Shown piece by piece: positions 60,990 through 64,000 of a stretch of 64,000 bases of DNA. Under the pieces are notes generated by a model. That model was given only the letters and a program-made list of their open reading frames with translations, made no database searches and was not told where the DNA came from. The first letter of the stretch is position 1; each line of letters opens with the position of its first letter. This stretch comes from Plenodomus lindquistii (lineage: Eukaryota; Ascomycota; Dothideomycetes; Pleosporales; Leptosphaeriaceae): the NCBI GenBank assembly GCA_025504975.1, contig JANUWI010000004.1:2046001-2110000 (forward strand), in the 5' to 3' direction. Both the position numbers and the translations under genes were made by a program.

Positions 60990-62377
60990 ATTTATTTACG
61001 TCCGCAAGGAAGTTTCTATATACATTCCGCCTCCCAAAGGGCATAAGGACGCGCTAAGCTATAGAATTATAGTAGTGACGCACTACCGTAGAAAGCGTTT
61101 TATGTTAAAGCTAGCGAGAGCTAGTTAATACGTAGTTCCTCTCTATATAAGAAGTCTATATAATAGTATAGTAAAAAGGGGACTTTTTACTCTATTAAAA
61201 CTGCATAAGCAGATAGTTATAGAAAAATATTTATCTAATATTTTTTAACTAGAGAGCGGCCTATTAGTATTATAGTAGAATAAAATATAAAATATAAAAT
61301 ATAGTAAGTATATAACAGAACAGTAACGCTAGTAACTTAGTATAAAATAAAAATAAAAAAATTAGTGCAGTTAAAAAAAATATAGTTTTTTTTTTTTTTT
61401 TTTTTTTATAGAATATAGCTAGCAGCTTTAGCCGCTTAACTACTACCTAGGCGTACTAAAAAATTTTAGCGTATATAATATAGATTCTTAATTAGCGTGT
61501 ATAAATTTTAGTGTAAAATTTAGTTAGGTTAATAAATATTTTAAAAAGCTAAAAATTATTAACTAGACTATAAATATAGCAGAGTTTTTCTACGCTATTT
61601 AATAGTAGCTAGAGAGGCTTAGTAGGCTACTTATTAAACGCTTTAATAGCTTTTAAATAATAAACTAGATATTTAGAGAATTTAATTTCTCTATATAAAT
61701 AGTATAGTTTTATATTTTTATACTAAAATTTCTAGTAGTACTAGTTAAAGTCGCTATATTACGTTCTAAGCGTAAAAAAGTAGGCTAGAGTTAAATATAA
61801 AAAATTTAGCTTTTCTAGAATACTAGTTATAATATATTAAAAACTCTATTAGTTATACTATTTAAAAAGCTTTATTTTTTTTATAACCTACTATTTAGCT
61901 TAGAAAGCTTTAAATATACACTGTGCTATTATATAGATACCTAATACTATAGAAAGCGCTGCTTTACCCTTTAAAGTACTTAGTTAATACACTTTAGTAT
62001 TAGCTAAAAAATTAGTGTATTTATTACTAGTTATTCTAGTATACCTAGGCGCCTAATATATTTATATATTATAGTAGTCTATCGCGTTCTAGAAGTTTAG
62101 AAATGCCTATTAAAAGGATAGGGGTGCGTTGCCGCGTAGACACTATATTACAGACGTGCTATTAATGCATATCTATATAGTGCAGCGCTAAAGGTTAGGC
62201 ATGCAGAGAGCAGCTTATAACTCTCTCCACGCGCTAATAGCCTCCGCATTAAAAATATAGGAATTAGAGTGAAGCGTGCCGCTTCCTTGCGTGACCCTTT
62301 TACCGTTCTGGTAAATCGCAAAACCGTAGGTAACAATTCGGGTGCCCTCGAGAGTTTGTTCTGATCCATCTGAAAAA
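60967..62377 (-). mobile_element. 5'-truncated LINE-type retrotransposon with RNase H remnant and RIP-mutated core
   Basis: A 1.41-kb insertion is bounded by a 13-bp target-site duplication and ends in (CCAA)n. Its 5' end (plus-strand right side) opens directly inside an RNase H domain: the minus frame over 62215-62377 reads FSDGSEQTLEG, then TYGFAIYQNG, then IFNAEAISAW, which matches the D-G-S and F-x-A-E pattern of retrotransposon RNase H. Everything upstream of that point in a full element is absent, as expected for 5' truncation. The core at about 61080-62200 is extremely AT-rich. CpA and TpG are nearly absent there while CpG, GpC and TpA remain, which is the signature of repeat-induced point mutation. 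No intact frame is left. Confidence 0.82.
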
Positions 62378-62390
62378 TAACTCGGTACAT
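62378..62390. repeat. target-site duplication, right copy (TAACTCGGTACAT)
   Basis: Second copy of the 13-mer at 60954-60966. It marks the 5' end of the truncated retrotransposon on the minus strand. Confidence 0.85.
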
Positions 62391-64000
62391 TGAATGCCGA
62401 AGGTCTCCAGATGGTCCTTTTCAACAGTCCACAGCTAAATTGCAGTCGATCTCCGTTGGTGTCACAGATGGTCCTTTATCGTTCTCGTGTATCATCGTCC
62501 CTTGAATCTCGACAGGACTGACTGCGATATCGCTTATATTTGCATCGTCTAGATCGGTAGCTATACATACTGTTAACTAAAAATCATATTCGCCGGACAG
62601 TATCGTTGTCACCTTCACTAGCTTTCCTCGTTATGAGCTGGGAATATAGGAATCTTAACAGTAGTGCAATACATGGCGTTGCGGGCACAATTATTACGCC
62701 CACGAGCGCGAGTATCGTTTGTTTTGACCAGCCGTTGCTTTCGAAGTTGGCCGCGGGCACGTTGGAATGAAGCGGATCTGCATCTGGTGGCAATCAGCAC
62801 AATGACACGGGACGGTGATCGAAAATTGGACGTACACGCCGTTGATATAGGTGCCATCGGACGTGGAATGCGCAATATTCGGTCAGAAGATTTGGTGAAG
62901 GTATGTTGCGAAATGAGAGCAAACCGTTCCAGGTCGAAGCTCTGAGCATTTATAAACTCCTCCGCAGTGCCACAAGTGACTCAATCTTCTGTCAGTGACA
63001 GCTTCATTAATTTCCCACGATGTTCAGGCCTCAGATCCGGCTCAATGGGACGCTGGGTGCCATGCTATCGTTCAGCGATCCAGCCCGTTATGCCCAATGG
63101 GAAGCGGAACCTGGACCGCGTATCTGACACAGCCTCCTTCGTGGAGTACACAATCTCATCGTCGGGCCACACAGCATGTGCAGTGTACCACCGGGGAACA
63201 TGGGATCTGTCAAGTTGAGATTCAAAGCCCAAGAAATAGCGAGCTCTGGATATGCAGCCTTACTAAGGTCACACAACTTGTCTCACACCTGATCCTTGAC
63301 AGCCGAGAGAAGCAAGAAGAACTTCCACGTACCTGAATTTTGGAGCCAGTACTCAGGTACGCGTAGTTCCAGCTTCCCCTGGTCTCCACGTCATGTTGCA
63401 TCGATGTCTACCGCTCTTTTTGAGGCTGCATGTGTGACCCGTAGGTAGTTGTGATTGAACCTACACATTTCAGCCCAGTCCACGGGCTGGTGATTGATGA
63501 TTGGTGTGCTGAGCGATAGAGTCTGGTCTTGACGTATCAAGGTTCGGACGGCAGCTGTTGCTATCGAAGCGTTCGAGGCAGTTACGATACTGATACCTAA
63601 TACAAGTTTCGAGCGCCGTGTTGCAGGGAGGCTTCAGTTGGTCTCATCGAACGCTTGTGATGTAGCTCTAGTCGAATCGTTATGTACCGGGGTAGGAGAA
63701 TACTAACGATGATGCGGGTTCCGGCCCGAGAGCATGTCGGGAGGGAAGCAGCCATCTGGTGCGTACAGGTCGTGACAGCTTGATGGCGCACTTCGCGACT
63801 GCCAAACACTCGTCAGTACCACGTGTTACTGTGATCGCGGAAGCGGAAAGAGAAATCAGCAGACCACTTCGTCACCACCACATAACGGCACTGACCACCA
63901 GATCCTCCCGCGCGGGACGATACCAATGGCGTACACCGGTACAACGATGATGTTCCATTCAGCCTGGCAGGAAGGCATTCGAAAAAGATGCTGTTTTCGC
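62391..64000. other. region without a confidently called gene
   Basis: This 1.6 kb has normal base composition and many short open frames. A minus frame at 62584-62793 contains a strong membrane segment (ILALVGVIIVPATPCIALLL) with a charged tail. A plus frame at 62995-63336 is Cys-containing with coding-like character (AQWDAGCHAIVQ and CTTGEHGICQVEI). The two lie on opposite strands, and neither has a start with a signal peptide or a clean intron set. They may be parts of real multi-exon or decayed genes, but I cannot support a model. Confidence 0.35.

Noticed and set aside
1..64000. tRNA, rRNA and CRISPR features
   Set aside because: No convincing tRNA B-box with a matching A-box, no rRNA sequence and no spaced direct repeats of CRISPR type were found by eye. 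CRISPR arrays are not expected in a fungal nucleus. A tRNA scan would be needed to exclude an intron-bearing tRNA.

Overview
The window is nuclear DNA of a filamentous ascomycete (Pezizomycotina). The evidence is short GT-AG introns of about 40-70 nt with CTAAC/CTGAC branch points, close gene spacing, a fungal highly reducing polyketide synthase, and a transposon insertion whose core has lost almost all CpA/TpG, which is the mark of repeat-induced point mutation (RIP). A Dothideomycete-like genome is my guess; the class is an inference. Exon structures below were built by hand from splice sites, reading frame and family knowledge. Frame closure was checked for each one.

Left part (1-18.6 kb) holds housekeeping genes: proteasome subunit beta-5 (PRE2), a PHD-JmjC histone demethylase (JHD1), the splicing factor SF3B6/p14, AP endonuclease APN1, 18S rRNA dimethylase DIM1, a small C2H2 protein, an orphan 337-residue protein, and actin-interacting protein AIP1. 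Several are head-to-head pairs sharing a promoter (JHD1/SF3B6, APN1/DIM1).

The centre (18.9-35.4 kb) is a compact secondary-metabolite locus: a KS-AT-DH-ER-KR-ACP polyketide synthase without a methyltransferase domain, a divergent LovG-type serine-hydrolase thioesterase, a full-size ABCB exporter and a secreted beta-lactamase-fold hydrolase/transesterase. I see no transcription factor, P450 or oxidoreductase beside them. The inferred flow is chain assembly, hydrolytic release, export, then possible extracellular acyl transfer or cleavage.

Next comes 5.2 kb without a recognisable gene (35.4-40.6 kb). It begins with about ten diverged tandem units of about 165-200 bp, followed by degenerate sequence with simple repeats and an internal duplication.

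The right part (40.6-59.4 kb) is again housekeeping: a DHX29-type RNA helicase head-to-head with GCN1 (both act in translation), the SAGA subunit HFI1/ADA1, the peroxisomal receptor PEX7, and a CUE-AlkB-GRF dioxygenase divergent from PEX7. After these lies a seven-exon gene for a 201-residue secreted protein whose exons are too short to stand out individually. It is followed by a 5'-truncated LINE-type retrotransposon with a 13-bp target-site duplication, a (CCAA)n tail and a RIP-mutated core. The last 1.6 kb has no gene I can call with confidence.
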